Origin: JBBQSN01 sp963825505 | Lineage (GTDB): Bacteria; Actinomycetota; Actinomycetes; Actinomycetales; CAWJMD01 | Length of the DNA: 64,000 nucleotides | Direction of reading: 5' to 3' | Assembly (NCBI GenBank): GCA_963825505.1 | Contig: CAWGTL010000004.1 | Location: 434,001 to 498,000, forward strand | Shown: in pieces, positions 26,924 to 35,793 of the stretch | Numbering within the stretch: the stretch's first letter is position 1 | Layout of the letters: each line of letters starts with the position of its first letter | Notes under the pieces: generated by a model | What the model was told of the DNA's origin: nothing | The model's input: only the letters and a program-made list of their open reading frames with translations | Database searches by the model: none | Program-made: the position numbers and the translations under genes

Positions 26924-28521
26924 CGTGCGCCGCCGGTCCACCGGGTCAGCAGCGCCGTGGGGACGGCGGCGACCAGGACCAGCGCCGCGGCGTACGGTGC
27001 CGCCGCGGCGAAGGCCGCGTTGGAGGTCTGGGTCCACAGCTCGGTGGCCAGGGTGTCGACGCCGGTGGGCCGCAGCAGCAGGGTCGCCGGCAGCTCCTTC
27101 ATCGTCGTGAGCAGCACGAGCGCACCGCCTGCGGCGACCCCGGGGGCCGCGAGCGGGATGGTCACCCGGCGCAGCACCTCGACCGGCCGCTGCCCGAGCG
27201 AGCGGGCGACCTCCTCCAGCCGCGGCGGGCACAGGGCGACCGAGGAGCGCACGGCGCCCACCGCCAGCGGCAGGAACAGCACCACGTACGCCAGCACCAG
27301 CAGCGGCAGCTCCTGGTAGACGGCGGGCACCAGCCGGACACCGACGAACACCAGCGACAGCGCCACGACGATGCCGGGCAGCGCGTGCCCGGCGAAGGTG
27401 GCCTGCTCGAGGGCCCGCACGCCCCGTCCCCGGTAGCGGGCCGCGAGCACGCCGACCGGGACCGCCAGGGCGAGTGTCACCAGCGCCGCGAGCGTCGAGA
27501 TGCCCACGGTGGCAACCGTTCCCGAGATCAGGGCCTCGAGGTCGAGCACCTGGCGCCCGCGCACCAGCCAGTAGGTGAGGCTGGCGAGCGGGACGGCCAG
27601 CGCGAGCACCAGGACGGTCGCCGCGGCCACCGCCGCCGGCACCCGCCAGCGCCCGAGCGAGCCACGGGCGGGTCGGCGGGCGGCGCCCGAGCCGGTGCGG
27701 ACCTGCTCGGTGCGGCTGCGGGCCCGACCCTCGGCGACCGTGAGCGTGACCGTCAGCGCGACGAGCAGCAGCGACAGCACGGCGGCAGGAGTCCGGTCGA
27801 AGCTGGCCTGGTAGGAGGTGTGGATCACCCGGGTGAACACGTCGAACCGCATCAGCGACACGGCACCGAAGTCGCTCAGCACGTACAGCGCGACCAGCAG
27901 CGAGCCGGCGGCGGCCGCCGGGCGCGCGTGCCGCAGCGTGACCTGGACGGCGGTGCGGAACGGGCCCCACCCGAGCGAGCGGGCCACCTCCTCCTGCGCG
28001 GGGTCGCCCGACCGCAGCGCGGCCAGGACGGGCAGGTAGACGTAGGGGTAGCTGCACGCGGTCAGCACCAGGACGGCGCCCTCCAGGCCGGCCACCTGCG
28101 GAGCCGCGCCGAGCCACCCGTAGGCGGCCACGTAGCTGGGGATCGCCAGCGGCATGGGCGCCAGCACAGCGACCACGCGCCGGCCCGGCAGGTCGGTGCG
28201 CGCCACCAGGTAGGCCAGCCCGGCCCCGACGACCAGGCACGCCGCGGTGACCAGCGCGCACAGCAGCAGGCTGCGGCCGACCAGGACGAGCGTGCGCTCA
28301 CGCAGGACGAGGTCGGCCACCCGGGCCGGACCCGCCTCGCCGACCCGCACGAGCAGGTACACCAGCGGTACCAGCGCGACGGCCGCCGCGATCGCCGAGG
28401 CGCCCACGAGCAGCGCCGGCGGCCGGCCACGACGTCCTGCGGGCACGGCGGCGCCGACCGCCCGTCCCGGCCCGAGGAGGACCGGTGCGGTGGCGGTCGG
28501 CGCCGTGGCCGCGGGGGGCAC
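26920..28521 (-). CDS. fbpB: ferric iron ABC transporter permease with two fused domains (FbpB-like)
   Basis: 533 residues with about twelve membrane helices in two MetI-like halves. Each half has its EAA-type coupling loop (EEVARSLGWGPFRTAVQV and EEVARSLGQRPVEVLRRV). The GTG start shares one base with the stop of the binding-protein gene (TAGTG). A much longer open frame upstream is antisense-like and rejected. Confidence 0.92.
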   Translation of the reverse strand: MPPAATAPTATAPVLLGPGRAVGAAVPAGRRGRPPALLVGASAIAAAVALVPLVYLLVRVGEAGPARVADLVLRERTLVLVGRSLLLCALVTAACLVVGAGLAYLVARTDLPGRRVVAVLAPMPLAIPSYVAAYGWLGAAPQVAGLEGAVLVLTACSYPYVYLPVLAALRSGDPAQEEVARSLGWGPFRTAVQVTLRHARPAAAAGSLLVALYVLSDFGAVSLMRFDVFTRVIHTSYQASFDRTPAAVLSLLLVALTVTLTVAEGRARSRTEQVRTGSGAARRPARGSLGRWRVPAAVAAATVLVLALAVPLASLTYWLVRGRQVLDLEALISGTVATVGISTLAALVTLALAVPVGVLAARYRGRGVRALEQATFAGHALPGIVVALSLVFVGVRLVPAVYQELPLLVLAYVVLFLPLAVGAVRSSVALCPPRLEEVARSLGQRPVEVLRRVTIPLAAPGVAAGGALVLLTTMKELPATLLLRPTGVDTLATELWTQTSNAAFAAAAPYAAALVLVAAVPTALLTRWTGGAR

Positions 28522-29552
28522 TAGCCCAGCCCGACCTCGTCGAGCAGCGCGAGGGTCTGCTCCAGGGAGTCCAGGTCGTTCAGGTCGATCGGTGCGCCCG
28601 GCAGGTCCTCGAGCGGGACGAGGTCGTGCTCGGTGCTGGCGACGCCCTCGACCACCGCGTACTCGGCCGTGGTGTCGGCGAAGTACTGCTGCGCCTGGTC
28701 CGAGACGAGGAACTCCACCGCGGCCGCGGCGGCCTCGGACTGCTCGCTGCCCTCGATGACGCCCGCCCCGGCGACGTTGATCAGCGCGCCGGCGTCGCCA
28801 CCGGGCAGGTAGTGCAGCTTCGCCGACATCTCCTCGGTGCCGACCTCGGCCGCCTTCTCGAACCAGTAGTAGTGGTTGATCAGACCGAGCGGCACCTGGC
28901 CGGAGTCGACGGCGTCCAGGATCGCGATGTTGTTGTCGTACACCTGGGGGTCGTTGGCGGCGAAGGCCTCGAGCCAGTCCCGCGCGCCGTCCTCGCCCTT
29001 GGTGACGCGCAGCGCGGTGACGAAGCTCTGGAACGAGGCGTTCGTCGGCGCGTAGGCCACCCGGCCCCGGTAGGCGGGGTCCAGGACCTCGTCGATCGAG
29101 GTCATCTGGGCGACCTCCGGGGCGGTGGCGGGGTCGTACGCCACGACCCGGGCCCGCGCGGAGGTCGGCACCCAGCGGCCGGCGGGGTCGCGGAACCGCT
29201 CCAGCGTGCGCGAGGTGGTGTCCTCGTCGAGCTCGGCGAGCAGGCCCGCACCGGCCAGCGCACCGAGGGCGCCGGCGTCCTGGCTGAAGAAGACGTCGGC
29301 GTCGGTGCCCTCGCCCTCCTCCAGCAGCTGCGCCGCGAGCTCGCTCGACCCGGCGTACCGCACCTCGACCGGGACCCCGACGGCGTCCTCGAGCTGCTCC
29401 AGGATCGGCCCGACCAGGTTCTCGTTGCGACCGGAGTAGATGACGAGCGCGTCCTGCGGGGACCCGCCGTCGTCGGCGCACGCAGCGAGGGGGGCGACCA
29501 GGGTCGTCACGGCCGCGACGGCCGCGAGCCGGCGCCAGGAAGATGAGCTCAT
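28521..29552 (-). CDS. fbpA: iron(III) ABC transporter substrate-binding lipoprotein (FbpA/FutA-like)
   Basis: 343 residues from ATG 29552. Lipoprotein signal with lipobox LAAC near residue 24, then LVIYSGRNENLVGPILEQ as in FbpA-type ferric binding proteins. The paired tyrosines in LINHYYWFEKA match iron-coordinating tyrosines of the family. First gene of an operon with the permease and ATPase. A 19-base IdeR/DtxR-like box lies 20 bases upstream, consistent with iron repression. Confidence 0.93.
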   Translation of the reverse strand: MSSSSWRRLAAVAAVTTLVAPLAACADDGGSPQDALVIYSGRNENLVGPILEQLEDAVGVPVEVRYAGSSELAAQLLEEGEGTDADVFFSQDAGALGALAGAGLLAELDEDTTSRTLERFRDPAGRWVPTSARARVVAYDPATAPEVAQMTSIDEVLDPAYRGRVAYAPTNASFQSFVTALRVTKGEDGARDWLEAFAANDPQVYDNNIAILDAVDSGQVPLGLINHYYWFEKAAEVGTEEMSAKLHYLPGGDAGALINVAGAGVIEGSEQSEAAAAAVEFLVSDQAQQYFADTTAEYAVVEGVASTEHDLVPLEDLPGAPIDLNDLDSLEQTLALLDEVGLG

Positions 29553-29571
29553 GCCCGGGAGTATGGCAAGG

Positions 29572-29590
29572 TAAGGATTGGCTAACCAAA
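29572..29590. promoter_or_regulatory. IdeR/DtxR iron box
   Basis: TAAGGATTGGCTAACCAAA matches the iron-box consensus TTAGGTTAGGCTAACCTAA at 15 of 19 positions. It lies between the divergent fbpA gene and the adenylation-acyltransferase gene, close enough to act on both promoters. The match count was made by hand; binding is inferred. Confidence 0.75.
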
Positions 29591-29635
29591 TCCTGCTCGA
29601 CCGCTCCCGCCGCCCCCACCAGAACAGGTCCTCCC

Positions 29636-32314
29636 GTGCACCCCGTCGCGCTCCACGTCGCGCCCGTCCAGGCACCTCCCGCGGTGCCCGCGCCGACCGC
29701 GCCGCCCGGCTCGGTCGAGTCGACCCACCCGATCCCGTTCGTGCACCGGCTGCGCGAGCGCGGGGACGCCGCCGCCCTGGTCGAGGACGGCGTGGCGACG
29801 AGCTACCGCGACCTGGCCGCGCAGGTGGCGGCTCGGGTGCCGGCGCTGGGGTCGGGACGACGGCTGGTGCTGCTGGCGGTCGAGGCGACGCGGGAGTCGG
29901 TGGTCACCTACCTCGCCGCCCTCGAGGCCGGGCACGTCGTGCTGCTGGCGCCGGCCGACCGGCCCGCCGCGGTGCAGGCGCTGACCGTCCGGTACCGCCC
30001 GGACGTGCTGGTCGAGCCGGGACGCGCCGCCGACCCGCTGCTGCTGTCCGAGCACCCCGGGCACGACCTGCACCCCGACCTCGCCCTGCTGATGCCCACG
30101 TCCGGGTCGACCGGGTCCCCGAAGCTGGTCCGGCTCTCGCACGAGAACGTGCGTGCCAACGCCGAGTCGGTGGCCGCCTCGCTGGGGCTCACCGCCGACG
30201 ACGTCGGGATCACGACGCTTCCCCTGCACTACTGCTACGGGCTCTCGGTGCTGCACAGCCACCTCGCCGTCGGTGCGTCCGTCCTGCTCACCCGGCTCTC
30301 CGTCGTGGACCCCTGCCTGCGTGCCGCCGCGAGGGCGGCGGGCGTCACGACGCTGCCGGCCGTCCCGTACACCGTCGACCTGCTCGACCGGATCGGGCCG
30401 GACGCGCTGGACCTGCCCTCGCTGCGGCTGGTGACCCAGGCCGGTGGGCGGCTCGCGCCCGAGCGCGTGCGCGGGCTGGTGGAACAGGGCCGGCGGCGCG
30501 GGTTCGAGGTCGCCGTCATGTACGGGCAGACCGAGGCCACCGCCCGGATGACGGTGCTGCCGCCCGCGCTGGCCGCCGCGCACCCGGGAGCCGTCGGCCT
30601 CCCGGTGCCCGGAGGGCGGATGCGCGTGGACCCGGCCCCCGGGCATCCCGACGGCGTGGGCGAGCTGGTCTACCAGGGCCCGAACGTGATGCTCGGGTAC
30701 GCGGACGGCCCTGCCGACCTGGCCGCCGGACGCACCGTCACCGAGCTGCGGACCGGGGACCTCGGGCGCATCGGACCCACGGGCCTGGTCGAGATGGTCG
30801 GTCGCGCAAGCCGTTTCGCCAAGGTCTTCGGCCTCCGCATCGACCTGGACCACTGCGAGCGGCAGCTCGCGCGGCACGGGTTCGTCACCTGTGCGGTCGA
30901 GGTCGACGCAGCGGTGCTGGTGGCCGTCGAGGGCGACCACGACGAGGGCTGGGTGGCCCGCCTGGCGGCCGAGGACCTCGGGCTCCCCCGCGGTGCCGTC
31001 CTCGCCGTCGGTGTCGACGCCCTGCCGCGCACGGCCGCCGGCAAGGTCGACACCGCCGCGGTCCGGGCCCTGGCAGCACGGCCCGACCCGAAGTCGACGA
31101 GCCCGTCCGACGGCACGGCGGGCCCGGACGACGTACGCGCCCTGTTCGCCGACGTGCTCGACCGCCCGGACGCCGCGCCGGACGACACCTTCGTCGGTCT
31201 GGGCGGGGACTCCCTGTCGTACGTAGCCGTCTCGGTGGGGCTCGAGCGGCTGCTCGGCCACCTGCCGCCGGACTGGCACCTCACGCCGATCGGGCGGCTG
31301 CAGCCCCGCCGTCGCCGGGTGCCCTGGGTGCGGCAGGTGGAGACCGGGGTCGTGCTGCGCGCGGTGGCGAGCGTGCTCATCGTGGCGACGCACGTGGGCG
31401 TGGTCGGCGTACCCGGCAGCGCCCACGTGCTGCTCGCGCTGGCCGGGTACACCACCGCCCGCTTCCACCTCGACGCCCGGCCGCGGGGCGAGCGGGTCCG
31501 GGGGCTGCTGCGCGGCGTCGCCCGGATCGTGCTGCCCACCGTGGTCTGGATCGGGTTCGCCGCGCTGCTGCTCACCGACGACTACGGCCTGCTCAACCTG
31601 GTGCTCCTGAACTCGACCCTCGGGACGCCGACCTGGGACGCCTCCTGGCACTTCTGGTTCGTCGAGGTGCTGGTGTGGACGCTGGTGGGCCTGGCCCTGC
31701 TGGCCGCGGTGCCGGCGGTCGACCGGCTGGAGCGCAGGCTCCCGTTCGTGGTGGCGCTCGCCGTCCTCGCGATCGGGCTGCTGATCCGGTTCGAGCTGCT
31801 CCCGGTCGACCTCACCCACCCGAAGCCGGCGCTGTGGCTGTTCGCGACCGGGTGGGCCGCCGCCCGCGCCGAGCGGTGGTGGCAGCGCGCCGTCGTCACC
31901 GCGGTCGTCCTGCTGTGCGTCCCCGGGTTCTTCGGCGACCCGCAGCGGGACGCGGTGATCGCGACCGGCGTGCTCCTGCTGCTGTGGGTGCCGCGGCTGC
32001 CGGTGCCCGCTCCCCTGGTGCCGCTCACCGCGACGCTGGCCGGGGCGTCGCTGTTCGTCTACCTCACGCACTGGCAGGTGTACGGCTGGGTCCGCCCGGT
32101 GGACCCGTGGCTCGCGGTGCTGGCCTCGCTCGTCGTCGGCGTGCTGTGGGCCCGGGCGGGCGGGGCGATGACCGCCGCGGCCGAGCGCGGCGTGGGTCAG
32201 CTCCTGGCGCGCCGCCGGCCGACCGGGGCCAGCGCCAACCCGACGCCGGTACCGACGACGTCGGCGACGACGTCGACCACGCTCCCGGTGCGCTCGGCCA
32301 GCAGCCGGTCCTGA
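29636..32314 (+). CDS. adenylation - carrier protein - membrane acyltransferase fusion
   Basis: 892 residues from GTG 29636. An ANL adenylation domain (about 30-490) shows LLMPTSGSTGSPKLVRLSHE, MYGQTEATARM, ELRTGDLGRI and LPRTAAGKVD. A carrier domain follows, with the phosphopantetheine serine in LGGDSLSY near residue 525. From about 570 to 860 there are nine or ten membrane helices of the acyltransferase-3/OpgC type (IVATHVG, HFWFVEVLVW). The layout suggests activation, thiolation and transfer of an acyl or aminoacyl group across or at the membrane by one protein. Substrate unknown. Its promoter shares the iron box with fbpA. Confidence 0.85.
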   Translation: MHPVALHVAPVQAPPAVPAPTAPPGSVESTHPIPFVHRLRERGDAAALVEDGVATSYRDLAAQVAARVPALGSGRRLVLLAVEATRESVVTYLAALEAGHVVLLAPADRPAAVQALTVRYRPDVLVEPGRAADPLLLSEHPGHDLHPDLALLMPTSGSTGSPKLVRLSHENVRANAESVAASLGLTADDVGITTLPLHYCYGLSVLHSHLAVGASVLLTRLSVVDPCLRAAARAAGVTTLPAVPYTVDLLDRIGPDALDLPSLRLVTQAGGRLAPERVRGLVEQGRRRGFEVAVMYGQTEATARMTVLPPALAAAHPGAVGLPVPGGRMRVDPAPGHPDGVGELVYQGPNVMLGYADGPADLAAGRTVTELRTGDLGRIGPTGLVEMVGRASRFAKVFGLRIDLDHCERQLARHGFVTCAVEVDAAVLVAVEGDHDEGWVARLAAEDLGLPRGAVLAVGVDALPRTAAGKVDTAAVRALAARPDPKSTSPSDGTAGPDDVRALFADVLDRPDAAPDDTFVGLGGDSLSYVAVSVGLERLLGHLPPDWHLTPIGRLQPRRRRVPWVRQVETGVVLRAVASVLIVATHVGVVGVPGSAHVLLALAGYTTARFHLDARPRGERVRGLLRGVARIVLPTVVWIGFAALLLTDDYGLLNLVLLNSTLGTPTWDASWHFWFVEVLVWTLVGLALLAAVPAVDRLERRLPFVVALAVLAIGLLIRFELLPVDLTHPKPALWLFATGWAAARAERWWQRAVVTAVVLLCVPGFFGDPQRDAVIATGVLLLLWVPRLPVPAPLVPLTATLAGASLFVYLTHWQVYGWVRPVDPWLAVLASLVVGVLWARAGGAMTAAAERGVGQLLARRRPTGASANPTPVPTTSATTSTTLPVRSASSRS

Positions 32315-32550
32315 ACCACCTCGCTGAGGACGGCGTGGGCGAGGAGGGCGAGCGCCACGGGCAGGACGGGCAGGCCGCCGCGACGCGCCGCGAGGGCCAC
32401 CGCGGCGAAGACCACGACGTGGACGAGCAGGTCCAGACCGGGGACGCCGCCGCCGACGTCCGGCGGGCGCGGCCAGTAGAGGACGGCGAGCTGGACCAGG
32501 AACGAGGCGACCGCCACGAGCCGCCAGGTGCGCTCGTGCGGAGCCGTCAC
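32197..32550 (-). CDS. VanZ-like membrane protein
   Basis: 117 residues, about four membrane helices, with the VanZ-type HAVLSEVVQ(D) and DVVADVVGTGVGLAL motifs. GTG start overlaps the malic enzyme stop (GTGA at 32547-32550). Its last 118 bases overlap the 3' end of the convergent fusion gene on the other strand. VanZ-family proteins are membrane proteins of mostly unknown role. Confidence 0.8.
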   Translation of the reverse strand: MTAPHERTWRLVAVASFLVQLAVLYWPRPPDVGGGVPGLDLLVHVVVFAAVALAARRGGLPVLPVALALLAHAVLSEVVQDRLLAERTGSVVDVVADVVGTGVGLALAPVGRRRARS

Positions 32551-33974
32551 GCGGTCTCGGCGCCGCCCGCGAGGACGGCCTTGCGCACCGCCTCGGCGAC
32601 CACCGACGTGACGTCCGGGTGGAAGACGCTCGGCACGATGTAGGTGGGGTTGAGCTCGTCGTCGCCGACCACCGCGGCGAGCGCGGTGGCCGCCGCGAGC
32701 AGCAGGGCCGGTGTGATGCTGCGGGACTGGGCGTCGAGCAGACCGCGGAAGATGCCCGGGAACGCCAGCACGTTGTTGATCTGGTTGGCGAAGTCGCTGC
32801 GTCCGGTGGCCACCACCGCGGCGTGGCGGGAGGCGTCCTGCGGGTCGACCTCGGGCACCGGGTTGGCGAGGGCGAACACGACGGCGTCGTCGGCCATCGT
32901 CGCCACGTCGTCCCCGGTGACGACGTTCGGGGCACTCACGCCGATGAACACGTCGGCACCGGCGAGCGACCCCGCCAGCGTCCCGGTGACGCCGCGCGGG
33001 TTGGTGTTCTCCGCGATCCACCGCCCGGAGTCGTCCAGGTCGTCGCGGCCGGTGTGCACCACCCCGCCGATGTCGCTGACCACGACGTCGCGGGCGCCCG
33101 CCTCGAGCAGCAGCTTGAGCACCGCGGTGCCGGCGGCACCGGCGCCGGACATCGCGATCCGGACGTCGCCGATCTGCTTGCGCACCACCTTGAGGGCGTT
33201 CGTGAGGGCGGCGACGACGACCACCGCGGTGCCGTGCTGGTCGTCGTGGAAGACGGGGATGTCCAGCTCGGCGCGCAGCCTGCGCTCGATCTCGAAGCAC
33301 CGTGGCGCCGAGATGTCCTCGAGGTTGATCCCGGCGAACACCGGCGCGATCGCCTTGACGGTGGCGATGATCTCCTCGGTGTCGGTGGTGTCGAGGCAGA
33401 TCGGGAAGGCGTCGATGCCGGCGAACCGCTTGAACAGGGCGGCCTTGCCCTCCATGACCGGCAGCGCGGCGAGCGGGCCGATGTCCCCGAGCCCCAGCAC
33501 CGCGGTGCCGTCGGTGACCACCGCGACGCAGTTGCGCTTGATCGTGAGATTCCTTGCGTCGTGCGGGTTCTCGGCGATCGCGAGGCACACGCGGGCCACG
33601 CCCGGGGTGTAGACCAGCGACAGGTCGTCGCGGTTGCGGATCGGCACCTTGGACTCGATCGACAGCTTGCCGCCGAGGTGGGCGAGGAACGTGCGGTCCG
33701 AGACCTTGCCGATCGTGACGCCCTCGAGGGCGCGAAGGCCGTCGACGATCCGGTCGGCGTGCGCGTTGTCGCCGGCGGCGCAGGTGACGTCGACCCGGAC
33801 CCGGTCGGCGCCCGAGGCGGTGACGTCGAGCGCCGTGACCAGTCCGCCGAGCCCCTCGATGGTGTGGGTCAGCTCGCTGACGGCCGTCGGCCGGGCGGGC
33901 AGCTCGAGCCGCACCGTGATCGAGTACGACACGCTGGGCAGTGGCGGGCGCGGGGTCGCGGATGCGGACGTCAT
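32547..33974 (-). CDS. NAD(P)-dependent malic enzyme with N-terminal ACT domain
   Basis: 475 residues. Oxidative decarboxylation of malate to pyruvate. An ACT-like domain (about 15-85) precedes the malic enzyme core: SLVYTPGVARVCLAI, the HDDQHGTAVVVVAAL region, nucleotide-binding SGAGAAGTAVL and the FALANPVPEVDP motif. Start ATG 33974; upstream open frame rejected as antisense. ACT-containing malic enzymes are common in actinobacteria. Confidence 0.94.
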   Translation of the reverse strand: MTSASATPRPPLPSVSYSITVRLELPARPTAVSELTHTIEGLGGLVTALDVTASGADRVRVDVTCAAGDNAHADRIVDGLRALEGVTIGKVSDRTFLAHLGGKLSIESKVPIRNRDDLSLVYTPGVARVCLAIAENPHDARNLTIKRNCVAVVTDGTAVLGLGDIGPLAALPVMEGKAALFKRFAGIDAFPICLDTTDTEEIIATVKAIAPVFAGINLEDISAPRCFEIERRLRAELDIPVFHDDQHGTAVVVVAALTNALKVVRKQIGDVRIAMSGAGAAGTAVLKLLLEAGARDVVVSDIGGVVHTGRDDLDDSGRWIAENTNPRGVTGTLAGSLAGADVFIGVSAPNVVTGDDVATMADDAVVFALANPVPEVDPQDASRHAAVVATGRSDFANQINNVLAFPGIFRGLLDAQSRSITPALLLAAATALAAVVGDDELNPTYIVPSVFHPDVTSVVAEAVRKAVLAGGAETA

Positions 33975-34019
33975 GTGCCCATTCTTGTGGCTACCGGCAG
34001 GTACGACGGGGAGGCGACG

Positions 34020-34895
34020 GTGCACGGAACGCACGCAACGAGCACGGAGCGGGTCTCGCACGACGGGATGGAGCTCGTCGTGCACGTCCACCGGCCGGCT
34101 GCGCCCTCGGACGACGTCCCCGTCGTGGCGCTGCACGGCTTCCCGCAGACGCACCGTTGCTGGGACCCGGTCGTCGAGCGGCTCGTCGCCGCCGGCCGCA
34201 CCGTGCTGGCTCCCGAGCTGCGCGGCTACGCACCGAGCGCCCGTCCCGCGGACGACGAGGCGTACGCGCTCGACCCGGTGGTCGGCGACGTGCTCGCGGT
34301 GGTGGCGGCCGAGGGCACGGAGCAGGTCGATCTGCTCGGGCACGACTGGGGAGCGGTGGCGGCCTGGGGCGTCGCGGCGGCCCGTCCCGACCGGGTCCGG
34401 TCGCTCGTCGCGGTGTCCGTCCCGCACCCGGCGGCGTACGCGCACGCCCTGCGGCGCGACCCCCACCAGGCGGTGCGGTCGGCGTACATCGCGCTGTTCC
34501 GCCGCAGCGGGACGGCGCACGGCCTGCGGGCCGAGCGGGTGCTGCTGGCCGACGACGCGCGGCGGTTGCGCACGGTCTACGACCCGCTGCCCCCCGAGGT
34601 CGCGGCGCCGCACGTGGCGGCGTTGACCGACCTCGGGACGCTCACGGGGGCGCTCGGCTGGTACCGCGGCATGCGGCTGCGGCGGCTGCGCGAGGTGCCG
34701 CCGGTGGTCGTGCCCACCACCTTCGTCTGGGGCGACGGCGACATCGCGATCGGCCGCACCGCGGCGGAGGCGTGCGGCGAGCACGTCGAGGCCCCGTACC
34801 GGTTCCTCCCGCTCGACGGCGTCTCGCACTGGGTGCCCGAGCAGGCGCCCGACGTCGTGGCCGACGCGGTGCTCGACCCGCCGTCGCGGTGCTGA
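34020..34895 (+). CDS. alpha/beta hydrolase, epoxide hydrolase-like
   Basis: 291 residues from GTG 34020 with a GGGGAGG site. HGFPQTHRCWDPV gives the oxyanion-hole HGxP motif; the nucleophile elbow GHDWGA carries an aspartate, which points to epoxide hydrolases or dehalogenases rather than serine esterases. The catalytic His is likely in GVSHWVPEQ near the C-terminus. Natural substrate unknown. Confidence 0.88.
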   Translation: MHGTHATSTERVSHDGMELVVHVHRPAAPSDDVPVVALHGFPQTHRCWDPVVERLVAAGRTVLAPELRGYAPSARPADDEAYALDPVVGDVLAVVAAEGTEQVDLLGHDWGAVAAWGVAAARPDRVRSLVAVSVPHPAAYAHALRRDPHQAVRSAYIALFRRSGTAHGLRAERVLLADDARRLRTVYDPLPPEVAAPHVAALTDLGTLTGALGWYRGMRLRRLREVPPVVVPTTFVWGDGDIAIGRTAAEACGEHVEAPYRFLPLDGVSHWVPEQAPDVVADAVLDPPSRC

Positions 34896-34897
34896 CG

Positions 34898-34936
34898 CCT
34901 CGGACGGGCGGCCCCCTCGCGCCCGCCCGTCCGAGG
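34898..34936. terminator. convergent hairpin after the hydrolase and DUF4184 genes
   Basis: Perfect 14-base-pair inverted repeat: CCTCGGACGGGCGG and CCGCCCGTCCGAGG around an 11-base loop, filling the gap between two convergent genes. Strong structural case for a bidirectional terminator although no long T-run is present. Confidence 0.8.
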
Positions 34937-34938
34937 GC

Positions 34939-35712
34939 TCAGGCCGGCGTCCGTCGACGCCAGGACCAGGCGGCGAGCCCGGCCAGCGCGGTGGCGACGA
35001 CCGTTCCGGCGGCACCTCCGCGCGTCGCCGCGACGAACGCCGCGCCCCGCGGGTCGGGCGGCCCGCCGCCGACCAGCTGCTCCCCACCCGTCACCAGACC
35101 CACGACGGCGGCGGTGCCGGCGACGGCCACCCACGCCACGACGGCGACGTGCGTCGCCACGACGGGGCGCCTCGCCGGCTCGGGTCGGCGCGGGGTGCTT
35201 CGCCACCACCGGACCAGCCACCACGCGAGCACCCCGGCCCCCACGACGGTGCTGGCGTACTGCGCCCAGCGGTACCCCTCCAGCGGTCCGTGCACCTGCA
35301 CGAGCCAGGGCACGAGCGCGGTGCCCCACCGGCCGTGGTGCGTGAAGGCGTCCCAGACGACGTGGGTGAGCGAGCCGACCGCGAGCGACACCAGCACCAG
35401 GGCGGCCCGGCGCACGCGACCGGCCCCGGTGGTCGGGCGGGGTGGCGGTGCGGGCAGGCGCTCGCGCAGCGCCGCCGGGGCGGCCGCCACGACCGGTCCG
35501 CGCAGCACCAGCTGCCAGAACGTCAGCAGCGCCAGGCCGATCAGGACGTCGAGGGTGACCGCCGACCACAGGGTGTGCGTGGTCAGCGGCACCCGGACCA
35601 GGACGTAGTAGAAGGCGTCCGGCGCCATGCTGCCGACCACGAGCGCGGACGGGACGAGCGGCGTGCGGATCAGCGGCAGGACGGCGGCCGCGTGGCAGGG
35701 CGTGAAGGGCAC
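34939..35712 (-). CDS. DUF4184 family membrane protein
   Basis: 257 residues from GTG 35712 (GAGAGG site 9 bases upstream). Begins PFTPCHAAAVLPL, the DUF4184 signature, and has SLTHVVWDAFTHHGRWG with clustered histidines that could bind metal, in about six membrane helices. Function not established. Confidence 0.85.
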   Translation of the reverse strand: MPFTPCHAAAVLPLIRTPLVPSALVVGSMAPDAFYYVLVRVPLTTHTLWSAVTLDVLIGLALLTFWQLVLRGPVVAAAPAALRERLPAPPPRPTTGAGRVRRAALVLVSLAVGSLTHVVWDAFTHHGRWGTALVPWLVQVHGPLEGYRWAQYASTVVGAGVLAWWLVRWWRSTPRRPEPARRPVVATHVAVVAWVAVAGTAAVVGLVTGGEQLVGGGPPDPRGAAFVAATRGGAAGTVVATALAGLAAWSWRRRTPA

Positions 35713-35793
35713 GTCCGCATCCTCTCGCCGCCGGGCGCGGCGCGAGCCGGCCTGCACACGACCGTCACAGCACCCTCACCGGCGCGGCCGGCC

